Source of the DNA: CAYJDG01 sp964368875
GTDB lineage: Bacteria > Pseudomonadota > Alphaproteobacteria > Micavibrionales > Micavibrionaceae
NCBI GenBank assembly: GCA_964368875.1
Contig: CAYJDG010000052.1
Location: forward strand, 1 to 15,316
Length of the DNA stretch: 15,316 nt
Direction: 5' to 3'
Part shown: positions 1 to 7,141 of the stretch, piece by piece
How positions within the stretch are numbered: position 1 is the stretch's first letter
Layout: each line of letters starts with the position of its first letter
Position numbers and translations under genes: made by a program
Notes under the pieces: generated by a model
Told to the model about the DNA's origin: nothing
Database searches by the model: none
The model's input: the letters and a program-made list of their open reading frames with translations, nothing else

Positions 1-100
1 CGCTGGACAACTTGGCCAACGATTTTTCTTGTGCGCGCGAGTTTGAGTTGAGGTAAATGAGGGCGGTGTTCGCCGAGGTATTAGTTGCGATAACAGGCAT
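1..100 (-). CDS. Flagellin, N-terminal fragment cut by the window edge
   Basis: The reverse strand from an ATG at 100-98 encodes 33 complete codons beginning MPVIATNTSANTALIYLNSN and continuing through an S-L-A-K-L-S-S stretch to the edge. This is the conserved flagellin amino terminus (the D0 helix, which is exported without a cleaved signal and packs in the filament core): N-T..A...L..L......SL.KLSSG. An excellent Shine-Dalgarno (AGAAGGAG, complement at 108-115) sits just upstream and fixes the start. The gene points away from the window, divergent from the TPR-methyltransferase, and lies near hook and junction genes, as flagellin genes commonly do. More than 85% of the expected protein is outside the window, so its size, number of copies and variable domain cannot be judged. 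Confidence 0.88.
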   Translation of the reverse strand, partial: MPVIATNTSANTALIYLNSNSRAQEKSLAKLSS

Positions 101-345
101 GTTGTTCTCCTTCTAGAGTTTGTTTGCCTTAATGTTTAAAAGTTCCGATCCTTCAGAACCCGAAACCGTCACGCATACTGCGATTAGGCTTCTATTTAAT
201 GTGCGAATCTTACCATTTTTTAAGGCCCAACTGAATCCATACAATTCGACCTATTTTTTAATCATAATACGGGAATGGTTAAGAAAGCCTTTAACGGCTT
301 GCAAATCCCGATTATCATTCCTGAAAATCTTAAAAGGTCCCTCTC
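101..345. promoter_or_regulatory. Divergent control region between flagellin and TPR-methyltransferase genes
   Basis: This AT-rich 245-bp gap separates two divergent starts and must hold the flagellin promoter (minus strand) and that of the methyltransferase (plus strand). The flagellin ribosome binding site is at 108-115, and a weaker AAAAGG at 333-337 serves the other gene. I found no convincing sigma-54 (-24/-12) or sigma-28 match on either strand. A TTAA-N8-TTAAC element at 279-295 resembles a CtrA box (listed separately). An open frame crosses this gap and runs into the next gene, but its product is low-complexity and unlike any family, so I treat the gap as non-coding. Confidence 0.5.
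275..295. promoter_or_regulatory. Possible CtrA-type binding site
   Basis: The minus strand carries TTAACCAT (complement of 275-282), and the plus strand carries TTAAC at 291-295, giving TTAA-N8-TTAAC. The master regulator CtrA of alphaproteobacteria binds TTAA-N7-TTAAC, and TTAACCAT is a recognised half-site in the same class; it often controls flagellar genes. The spacer here is one base longer than canonical. The same bases also form a weak 5-bp hairpin (AAGCC 285-289 with GGCTT 296-300). The call is a motif match only. Confidence 0.25.
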
Positions 346-2457
346 ATGTCCCCAGCCGCCGCTCAGAAACACTATGAAAATGGCCTCCGCCTTTTGAAGG
401 CCGGGAAATTGCCGGAAGCAGAAGCAGCTATCGCTGAAGCAATTGCCTTGAACGAAACCAATGCCGATTACTGGATCAAACTTGGCCTGATATGGGCCAA
501 ACAGAATCGGTATCAGGAATCCCGCGACGCCAATCAGATGGCTGCAACCTTAGAGCCTACCAACGCGGACGCTTTCTATAATATGGGCCTCGCCAAAGTG
601 CATATGGGCGAAACCGATGGCGCGGTTCAGGCCTTTGAAAAATCATTTTCGCTCAATCCAAAGAAAGAACTGGCCGTTGGTCTGGGCGAGCTGTTTTACG
701 GAATGAATAATAATAAGCTCGCAGCTTATTATTATTTCAAGGCCCGTCAGATTGACGGCAACGATGCCGAATTACAGGGCAAGCTCGCTCGCGCCCTGTT
801 CAAGGATGGCGATACAGTTGGTGCGGTTATTCTTTATATCGATCTTGTCTCGCGGTATCCGACCAACCGCAAATATATCAGTGCACTCGTAGATATTTAC
901 CGGAAATTCAACCACAGCGATTATAGCCCTGTTGCACATAAGGTTTTGCTCACCTGTTTGAGCACCGAAAACGTTAAATATCGCCATCTCGGTCCGGCAT
1001 GGGCCAGCCTGTTCCTGATGAATCCCGATCTAAAAGATCTGCGCGCCCTCGGCGGCCCTGATGCAGAACAGATATCTCTGACAGCTATAAAAGATCAACT
1101 TGGCGAAGAGCTTACCTGCTTAGGTCTGCGCAATGTTCCTGTTCTAAACATCGAAGCGGAAAAAATTCTAACGGGTATACGCCGATATTTCCTGACCCAC
1201 CTTGATAATGCGGCCAGCTGGCCGAAAGAGGCCATCGATTTCCTGAGCTCCCTTGCAGTACAGAGCTGGTATAACGATTTCGTCTTCTATGAAACGCCAG
1301 AGGAAAAAGCTCTTCTCGAGAAGCTTGAGGCGACGCTGAAACAAATCACTACCGAGAATAAGTCAGGCGATGTTGCCGAGGCTTGCCTCTTTGCTTTGTA
1401 TGGCTGCTACCGCCCTCTTTATACAATTAAGAAGCCGGGCGATAAACTGCCGCTGCCAAAAAATATTCTCTACGATATGAAACCGCTCATCAAAGCGCAG
1501 ATCCAGAACCCGGAACGCGAAGCTGAAATCATTCCAACAATCCCAAGCTTTACTGAAATCACCGATGATATTTCGCAGGCAGTGCGTCAAATGTATGAGC
1601 AACGCCCTTATCCGCGCTGGAAAAGCACCAGCATGGAAGAGCTGCCAGCCGGCGTCGGAGAGCTCAGCAAAGGCATACAGATTCTTGTCGCAGGCTGCGG
1701 CACAGGACAGGAACCAGCGCTCTATGCCAACAGTATGCCTTATGCCCGCACGACCGCCGTTGATCTCAGCCTGGCCAGTATCGCCTATGGCAAGCGCATG
1801 GCCGAAGAAATCGGTTACCTTTCCAAGATCGACTTTATGCAGGGCGACCTAATGGAGGTTGCCAAGATTGGCAGAATGTATGACCTCGTTGTCAGCTCTG
1901 GCGTACTCCACCACTTAAAGGATCCGGATAAGGGGTTGAAGGCTATTCTCAGTACAATGAAACCCGGCGGACGGATCAACTTCCTACTCTACAGTCAGAT
2001 TGCCCGTGACTTCGCTCTAAACGGGGCCAGCGCCTATATTAAAGAGAGGGGCTTCAGCTCCTCCACGGATGATATTCGCCGTTTCCGTCATGAAGTCATT
2101 AACTTGCCTGATGATCATCCAGCGCGGCGTTGTATAAGGGCCTCGGACTTCTTTATGTTGTCAGAATGCAATGACTTGCTCTTTCACGTGCAAGAACACC
2201 GGTTCACCTTCCCAAAAATGCGCGAGCTTGCTGAAAACAATGGCCTTGAGCTGATTCACGTCTATCTCAGCCCGCCAAGCCAGAAGAAATGGCAGGAGAT
2301 GTACGGTGAGGAGCTTGCCCTTGATTATGACAAGCTCCACGCCTTTGAGGAAGCGAACCCGGATACTTTCCTTGAGATGTATAAGATGTATTTCAAGCGC
2401 AAAGGCGATACTTCGGTCAGTCCACTTGATCATCTTATCAAGGGCAGCGTCATATAA
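346..2457 (+). CDS. TPR-repeat protein with C-terminal SAM-dependent methyltransferase
   Basis: 703 aa, no signal peptide. Residues about 7-175 form a TPR array with the usual spaced small and aromatic residues (AEAAIAEAIALNETNADYW; GETDGAVQAFEKSFSLNP), a protein-binding scaffold. A helical middle region follows. At 416-425 is MYEQRPYPRW, a motif that precedes the methyltransferase domain in this TPR-MTase group. The class I fold is then clear: motif I ILVAGCGTGQ at 446-455, acidic VDLS at 472-475 (likely ribose-binding Asp473), GDL at 500-502, and SSGVLHHL at 517-524. The final 180 residues are conserved-looking but unassigned. The start at 346 has AAAAGG a few bases upstream. Divergent from flagellin and upstream of flgD, it is a candidate flagellar-protein methyltransferase; the target is inferred from position only, and a glycan or other substrate is possible. 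Confidence 0.82.
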   Translation: MSPAAAQKHYENGLRLLKAGKLPEAEAAIAEAIALNETNADYWIKLGLIWAKQNRYQESRDANQMAATLEPTNADAFYNMGLAKVHMGETDGAVQAFEKSFSLNPKKELAVGLGELFYGMNNNKLAAYYYFKARQIDGNDAELQGKLARALFKDGDTVGAVILYIDLVSRYPTNRKYISALVDIYRKFNHSDYSPVAHKVLLTCLSTENVKYRHLGPAWASLFLMNPDLKDLRALGGPDAEQISLTAIKDQLGEELTCLGLRNVPVLNIEAEKILTGIRRYFLTHLDNAASWPKEAIDFLSSLAVQSWYNDFVFYETPEEKALLEKLEATLKQITTENKSGDVAEACLFALYGCYRPLYTIKKPGDKLPLPKNILYDMKPLIKAQIQNPEREAEIIPTIPSFTEITDDISQAVRQMYEQRPYPRWKSTSMEELPAGVGELSKGIQILVAGCGTGQEPALYANSMPYARTTAVDLSLASIAYGKRMAEEIGYLSKIDFMQGDLMEVAKIGRMYDLVVSSGVLHHLKDPDKGLKAILSTMKPGGRINFLLYSQIARDFALNGASAYIKERGFSSSTDDIRRFRHEVINLPDDHPARRCIRASDFFMLSECNDLLFHVQEHRFTFPKMRELAENNGLELIHVYLSPPSQKKWQEMYGEELALDYDKLHAFEEANPDTFLEMYKMYFKRKGDTSVSPLDHLIKGSVI

Positions 2458-2503
2458 TTCAATCACTTAAGAGAAATCTGCACATATTTTGAATTTTTTT
2501 GCT

Positions 2504-2537
2504 CCGGCCGCGCCCCATTTCGCGGCCGGTTCCGTTT
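2504..2537 (+). terminator. GC-rich hairpin before flgD, possible terminator
   Basis: CCGGCCGCG (2504-2512) pairs perfectly with CGCGGCCGG (2521-2529) across an 8-nt loop: a 9-bp all-GC stem, 46 bases after the methyltransferase stop. The following bases (TTCCGTTT) are a poor U-tract, so termination may be incomplete. A run of T lies before the stem (2493-2500) instead. The hairpin may separate the methyltransferase transcript from the hook operon or act in the flgD leader, since it ends about 40 bases before the flgD start. Confidence 0.5.
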
Positions 2538-2569
2538 AATGGCTGATGAATAACGGAGCGACCTGAACC

Positions 2570-3298
2570 ATGGCCATTATCACACCGATCACGGGCACCA
2601 ACACCACCGGCACGAAAGCTGTCATCAATGGCAGTTCTTCCACGAACAACCCGACGACCGCCGAAACTGACGCTCAGAAAAAAGCCGAAGATCTGCAGAA
2701 GCAGTTTTTGAACATTCTGCTGACTCAGTTGAAAAATCAGAACCCCCTCGATCCGATGGATACCAAGGAGTTCACCGGCCAGCTGGCGCAATTCTCTGCC
2801 CTCGAGCAACAGATCAACACGAACGTCAAGCTCGATAGCCTCCTAGAATCAATCAATACCAACGCCTCATCAAGCGCCTTCAGTTACATCGGTAAAGAAG
2901 CCGATGTTGCGACTCCGATGACTGCGTATCAGGGCGGCGCTGCGGACTGGACTTACACTCTTCCATCCGATGCGAAGAAAGTAACCTTCAAAGTCATGGA
3001 TTCAGCCGGAAATATTCTGTCTCAGGCAACGCAGAACGATCTCGATGCAGGTAGCTACGGCTTTAAGGTCGATGCTGCTGATTTCAGCCCTGCTCCTGCA
3101 GAGGGGACTGTTCTCACACTCAAGATTGAAGCAACCGATGCCGATGACAAAGCAATTACCAGCACCATTACGACCACAGTTCTGATCGATGGTGTTGAAA
3201 CCGGAGAAGACGGCGTTGATATGCGCGCTGGTGGACTGCTCTTCGGAATGGGCGATATCACAAAAATCAGAACACCTAAAGCAACCGCAACAACTTAG
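2570..3298 (+). CDS. flgD: Flagellar hook-cap / hook assembly scaffold protein FlgD
   Basis: 242 aa. FlgD caps the growing hook outside the cell and directs polymerisation of FlgE; it is exported by the flagellar type III system without a cleaved signal. A disordered Thr/Asn/Ser-rich start (1-35) is followed by the diagnostic block FLNILLTQLKNQNPLDPMDT (46-65) and then EFTGQLAQFSALEQ (67-80), the best-conserved part of the family. Residues about 105-235 hold the beta-rich FlgD Ig/Tudor-type domain (YIGKEA...; AGNIL; DAGSYGF; TTTVLIDGV) and a closing GLLFGMGDITKI. The length is usual for the family. The start at 2570 follows CGGAG at 2554-2558. It is the first gene of the hook/junction run and is 31 nt before flgE, its functional partner. 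Confidence 0.96.
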   Translation: MAIITPITGTNTTGTKAVINGSSSTNNPTTAETDAQKKAEDLQKQFLNILLTQLKNQNPLDPMDTKEFTGQLAQFSALEQQINTNVKLDSLLESINTNASSSAFSYIGKEADVATPMTAYQGGAADWTYTLPSDAKKVTFKVMDSAGNILSQATQNDLDAGSYGFKVDAADFSPAPAEGTVLTLKIEATDADDKAITSTITTTVLIDGVETGEDGVDMRAGGLLFGMGDITKIRTPKATATT

Positions 3299-3329
3299 TA
3301 CTAATAAAAATTAGAAAAGGAGTCTTACT

Positions 3330-4634
3330 ATGAGTTTGAACAGTGCATTGAATGCCTCGGTAACTGGTCTGCGTGCGCAAGCCGCCGCGATCTCAGCCGT
3401 TTCCGAAAACATCGCCAACGCCAGTACCACCGCCTACAAGACACGCGGTATTGCCTTTACTTCTCTGGTGACAGGCAACCAGACCAGCCAAGGTCTTTCA
3501 GGCGGCGGCGTACTGTTTGACAGCTATCAGAATATCAACGCACAGGGTCTGATTCAGGCGACCGACTCAGGTACTGATATTGCGATCAATGGCAACGGCT
3601 TCTTCGTGGTCACTGATGACGTGCTGAACCAGCCGTCCGGTTATACCTATACCCGTAATGGTAACTTCAGAACCGATGCCGATGGCTTCCTGATCAACAA
3701 CGAAGGTTATTACCTGCTTGGCCAACGTACTGACCAACAGGGTAATGTTATATCTACTAGCTCGAATGATTTGAACTCACTCGTGCCAATTGACGTGAAT
3801 ACAGTTTCAGGAACGGCTCAAGCCACAGGGCAGGTACGCTTTGATCTGAACCTGCCTGCCGATGCCGCAGCGACCGATACTTTCAACAACTCCATCGAAA
3901 TTTTCGATGCCTTAGGTGTCAGTCATACGATCGGTATTACGTGGACAAAAGTTGCTGCCAACTCTTGGACTGCAACCTTTGCCAACCCTGTCCAAACCAA
4001 TACTGGCCTGGCGTCTGCAGTTCTTGATACTGATACTGGTACTGCTGGTGTCCAGAACACGATTGCGATCACCTTTAATGGTGATGGCTCGGTTGCCTCT
4101 TTCAACCCCGCGATCACTTCGCTTGATCTGACAGCGTTTACGACAGGTGCGGCTAACAGCACGGTTGCTCTTGATCTTGGAACCGCCGGTTTGACCGATG
4201 GCTTGACCCAGTTCTCATCCAACACCTCGATCCCGCAGCTGGAAATTTTCCTGATCGATCAGGATGGCGTCCGCTTCGGTCAGTTGAGCGGGATCGTCAT
4301 CGACGATACCGGTTTGGTGACAGCTTTCTTCGAAAATGGTGTCCGCCTGCCCTTCTTCCAGGTGCCTGTTGCCACCTTCCCGAACCCTAATGGCCTGACC
4401 CACATCAACGGGACAGTTTATGACGAGAACGAAAAGGCTGGTAACTACAACTTACGTCTTCCCGGCCAAGGGAATGCTGGTAGTATATTGGCTAGCTCGC
4501 TGGAGCAATCTACGACTGATACATCTGAGGAATTCAACAAGATGATTGTGGCCCAACAGGCCTACTCATCTGCAGCTCAAGTGGTCAGCACCGTGGATCA
4601 GATGTTCCAGGAACTGATCAGTGCTGTCAGATAA
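3330..4634 (+). CDS. flgE: Flagellar hook protein FlgE
   Basis: 434 aa, the structural subunit of the flexible hook. The N-terminal rod/hook signature is clear: MSLNSALNASVTGLRAQAAA followed by AVSENIANASTTAYKTR (23-39), the FlgE version of the NIAN..T.GYK motif shared by rod, hook and junction proteins. Further hook features are IAINGNGFFVV, YTRNGNFRTDADGFLIN and the late LPFFQVPVATFPNPNGL block before the C-terminal helix EEFNKMIVAQQAYSSAAQVV, ending FQELISAVR. The Ala/Thr/Asp-rich middle (about 150-300) is the variable surface domain. The length is within the usual range, if on the short side of those with large D2/D3 domains. AAAAGGAG at 3315-3322 gives a strong ribosome site. A 16-bp palindrome at 4249-4264 lies within it and is probably chance. 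Confidence 0.97.
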   Translation: MSLNSALNASVTGLRAQAAAISAVSENIANASTTAYKTRGIAFTSLVTGNQTSQGLSGGGVLFDSYQNINAQGLIQATDSGTDIAINGNGFFVVTDDVLNQPSGYTYTRNGNFRTDADGFLINNEGYYLLGQRTDQQGNVISTSSNDLNSLVPIDVNTVSGTAQATGQVRFDLNLPADAAATDTFNNSIEIFDALGVSHTIGITWTKVAANSWTATFANPVQTNTGLASAVLDTDTGTAGVQNTIAITFNGDGSVASFNPAITSLDLTAFTTGAANSTVALDLGTAGLTDGLTQFSSNTSIPQLEIFLIDQDGVRFGQLSGIVIDDTGLVTAFFENGVRLPFFQVPVATFPNPNGLTHINGTVYDENEKAGNYNLRLPGQGNAGSILASSLEQSTTDTSEEFNKMIVAQQAYSSAAQVVSTVDQMFQELISAVR

Positions 4635-4660
4635 TTCTGACTGGTAAGGCATAAGGCAAG

Positions 4661-4960
4661 ATGGACGAACTAAGAACTTTTATCAGTACGTGGGAAGAAA
4701 CCGGCAGCATTGCCGTAGTCCTTGAAAAAGGATTGACGCTTCCCCCTGCTGACCAGGTTCAGTCCTTCTTGGCCTCGCTGCCGGCAGACGAAAGTGAAAA
4801 GATCAGGTCCTCGCTGACCACCGCGATGGCCGCTCTGGAGACCTACGCAGTCGAACTTGAAAAAGAGACGGCAGGAATCAAAGAGCAGATCAACCAGACC
4901 GTTAAATCTGCTCAAGCCTGCCTGTCCTACGACACTGTCGATAAAATCAACCGCAAGTAA
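4661..4960 (+). CDS. Small helical protein of unknown function in the hook/junction operon
   Basis: 99 aa, acidic overall, no signal peptide or membrane segment. I do not recognise a family. The N-terminal half contains DELRTFISTWEETGSI and KGLTLPPADQVQSFLASLPA. The C-terminal half (about 45-87) is predicted as a long amphipathic or coiled-coil helix rich in Glu, Lys and Ala (ALETYAVELEKETAGIKEQI), with one Cys at 87. It sits 26 nt after flgE and 25 nt before the FlgN-like gene, in the same direction, so it is almost certainly translated as part of the flagellar run. The upstream TAAGGCATAAGGC holds two AAGG cores (4646-4649, 4653-4656), a modest ribosome site. Size, charge and helicity would suit an export chaperone or regulator of a secreted flagellar protein, but that is inference from position. 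Confidence 0.78.
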   Translation: MDELRTFISTWEETGSIAVVLEKGLTLPPADQVQSFLASLPADESEKIRSSLTTAMAALETYAVELEKETAGIKEQINQTVKSAQACLSYDTVDKINRK

Positions 4961-4985
4961 CTGAAATCTAAAGGGAGACTTATCT

Positions 4986-5396
4986 ATGAAGACCGCCCAC
5001 GCCACAACTGCGCCTGCCGTCAACCCACTTGAAGATCGTGTCCTTGGTTTCCTTGAGCTCTCTCAGGAAATCCTCAGCCTGGTCCGCCATGAAAATGCAA
5101 TCTTGCTCGAAAAAGGTGAACTCAGTTTCGAAGCCTACGTTATGCGAAAAGTCGATTTAATGAATAAATTCGAAAAAGAGGCACGGAACTTGCTAGGTAC
5201 ATTGTCAGAAGGTACCAATAAAATGAAAGCACAAAGCGTTCTGATTGAAGAAATCCGCCGGGTTCGTGAAGCGCTCAAGGTTAATTCCCGCTATCAGCTG
5301 GACCTGATCCGTGCCCGCATGCAGGAAAAAATTGCCGCCCCGGTCGGTGATCTGTCTGTGGATCAGGCCGCTCACGGAGGAGCCGCATGTCACTAG
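4986..5396 (+). CDS. flgN: FlgN-like flagellar export chaperone
   Basis: 136 aa, close to the length of enterobacterial FlgN, the cytoplasmic chaperone that holds FlgK and FlgL for type III export. The protein is nearly all helical: LEDRVLGFLELSQEILSLVR (15-34), then HENAILLEKGELSFEAYV..K.DL...FE (35-63), the FlgN-type pattern of E-N-x-x-L, a helix break and a basic K..L helix, followed by a long helix to about 117 and a short flexible tail ending GGAACH. AAGGGAGA at 4971-4978 marks the start. Its last codons contain the flgK ribosome site (GGAGGA, 5376-5381) and start, so the two frames overlap by 10 nt and translation is probably coupled, fitting a chaperone and its client. The sequence pattern is weak by nature in this family; position next to flgK carries much of the call. 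Confidence 0.75.
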   Translation: MKTAHATTAPAVNPLEDRVLGFLELSQEILSLVRHENAILLEKGELSFEAYVMRKVDLMNKFEKEARNLLGTLSEGTNKMKAQSVLIEEIRRVREALKVNSRYQLDLIRARMQEKIAAPVGDLSVDQAAHGGAACH

Positions 5397-7123
5397 GTTT
5401 TGCCCTCAACATGACTGCCCGTGGCCTTCAGGCCACGGAAAACCGCATGACGGTTGCCGCAGGTAATATTACCAATGCGGACAAGCCGGGTTATACGCGT
5501 AAAATTGTAACTGAACGCTATATCACTTCTAATGCCGGAACAGTTCCGATTTATGGAACCGTCAATGGGACAGTCGATCGTTACCTTACTAAACAGGTCG
5601 TGCGGGATACCACTGACCTTGGTTATAAAAACGTTCTCGCCGAATACCTCGACCTGTATCAGAAACAAATGGGCAGCACAGATGGAGCAACCACGCTCTC
5701 TGGCTACCTCAACAACCTGTATTCAAATTTGCAGATTACGGCTACCAGCCCCGAGACCAGCGCCAACAAGGCGTATGTAGTCTCCATCGCCCAGAACATG
5801 GCCAATTCGCTCCGTAACATTTCTATGGATGTACAGGCCCAGCGTCTGCAGGCTGATAAGAAAATTGAAGAGGTTGTTGACACGATTAATACGTCGATTG
5901 CCAAAATTCATGAACTGAACAACCAGATTACAGCAACTCAGGAAGCCGGAGCCGCTCGCGCTGAATATGAAGACCAACGCCTCTATGAGCTTGAAAAACT
6001 CGGCGAGAACATGGATATCCAGTACTTCTTCGATAGTCAGGATCGTGTACAAATCTATACTGCCTCAGGCCAAGCTCTGTTGCTGAGCTCTCCGCATGCA
6101 ATCGACTATACCGCTTCGACATCTATCGATAGTACATCTTTATACCCTGCAGCATTTGCACCGATTGATCTCGATGGGGTTGATCTGACCCCCCTGCTTA
6201 ATACAGGCCTTCTTGGCGGACTTGTTAATCTACGTGACGGAATTTTCGTAGATGAGCAAGCTAAGCTGGATGAATTTGCGACTACGCTGCAATTTGAAAT
6301 GAATGCCGTCATCAATACCGGTACGTCGCTGCCGCCACAAACAACCATGACTGGTTCGTTATCAGGTTTAACGGCAGGGACGGCATTTGCTGGTGTCGGT
6401 ACTGTACGGGTGGGCGTGATCGATAATGATGGCATCACCATAAACTATACGGATATCAACCTCGCGGCGCTTCCGACAGTTGGTGCCGTTGTGGGTGCAC
6501 TCAATGGTATCGCCAATATTAACGCCAGTATTGACCCAAGTGGTCGTCTGGTCGTTTCCTCCACCCTTGCTAATAGCGGCGTCGCAATCAATACCATGAC
6601 CAGCGATGTCGGCCCACTCAATCAGGGCTTCTCCCATTTCTTCGGCCTGAACGATCTGTTTGTCGGCACGGGTGCTCAAACACTAGATGTCGCCAGCTTC
6701 CTTCAAGCCGATAACGATTATCTGGCCGTTGGTGTTTTCTCAGGCAGCGCCACCCTTGCGGCCGGTGATCGCGGCGTTCCGCGTGGAGATGGCAGTGTCG
6801 CTGATGCTTTAGCAGACTTGTTGGTAGCAAATGTCAGCTTTGGCGCAGCAGGGAATTTCTCGGCGCAGAGCAATACACTCAAAAGCTACGGCGAAGCAAT
6901 CATGACCAATGCCGCCAGTCAGGCACAAATTGCTCAGGATGAAGCTGATACAGCCCAAGTCGTTTATCAACAGACCAAAGACATTCTGAATAACAAATCC
7001 GGCGTCAATATCGACGAAGAAACAGCTAAAATGGTCGAGTTACAAACCAAGTACCAGGCATCTGCCAGCGTAATTGCGACCATCAAGACAATGTTCCAAG
7101 CACTTCTGGACGCTGTCAGGTAA
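5387..7123 (+). CDS. flgK: Flagellar hook-filament junction protein FlgK (HAP1)
   Basis: 578 aa. FlgK forms the first ring of the junction between hook and filament. The N-terminus MSLGFALNMTARGLQATENR followed by GNITNADKPGYTRK (26-39) is the axial-protein signature in its FlgK form (N.x..KPGYTR). A long alpha-helical D1 region follows, with QKQMGS, YLNNLYSNLQITATSPETSA and the HELNNQI block, typical of FlgK. The middle (about 310-470) is a beta-rich, Gly/Ala/Asp-rich variable domain. The C-terminal helix holds DILNNKSGVNIDEETAKMVE, the standard FlgK motif (SGVN.DEE...L..YQ..Y.A), and ends FQALLDAVR. The start lies inside the end of flgN with GGAGGA at 5376-5381. It is followed after 18 nt by flgL. 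Confidence 0.96.
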   Translation: MSLGFALNMTARGLQATENRMTVAAGNITNADKPGYTRKIVTERYITSNAGTVPIYGTVNGTVDRYLTKQVVRDTTDLGYKNVLAEYLDLYQKQMGSTDGATTLSGYLNNLYSNLQITATSPETSANKAYVVSIAQNMANSLRNISMDVQAQRLQADKKIEEVVDTINTSIAKIHELNNQITATQEAGAARAEYEDQRLYELEKLGENMDIQYFFDSQDRVQIYTASGQALLLSSPHAIDYTASTSIDSTSLYPAAFAPIDLDGVDLTPLLNTGLLGGLVNLRDGIFVDEQAKLDEFATTLQFEMNAVINTGTSLPPQTTMTGSLSGLTAGTAFAGVGTVRVGVIDNDGITINYTDINLAALPTVGAVVGALNGIANINASIDPSGRLVVSSTLANSGVAINTMTSDVGPLNQGFSHFFGLNDLFVGTGAQTLDVASFLQADNDYLAVGVFSGSATLAAGDRGVPRGDGSVADALADLLVANVSFGAAGNFSAQSNTLKSYGEAIMTNAASQAQIAQDEADTAQVVYQQTKDILNNKSGVNIDEETAKMVELQTKYQASASVIATIKTMFQALLDAVR

Positions 7124-7141
7124 CTCCAAAGGAGATAAGCT

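Noticed and set aside
120..377. 85-codon open frame upstream of and overlapping the TPR-methyltransferase
   Set aside because: It has no good ribosome site, its sequence is not family-like, and it runs across the divergent promoter region into a well-supported gene in another frame.
2461..2500. Possible sigma-54 promoter before flgD (CTGCAC-N5-TTGA)
   Set aside because: Both invariant dinucleotides deviate: GG of the -24 box is TG and GC of the -12 box is GA.
4249..4264. 16-bp perfect palindrome TCCTGATCGATCAGGA within flgE
   Set aside because: It is in the middle of a coding frame (FLIDQDG), has no second copy that I noticed and no promoter context; chance is the simplest explanation.
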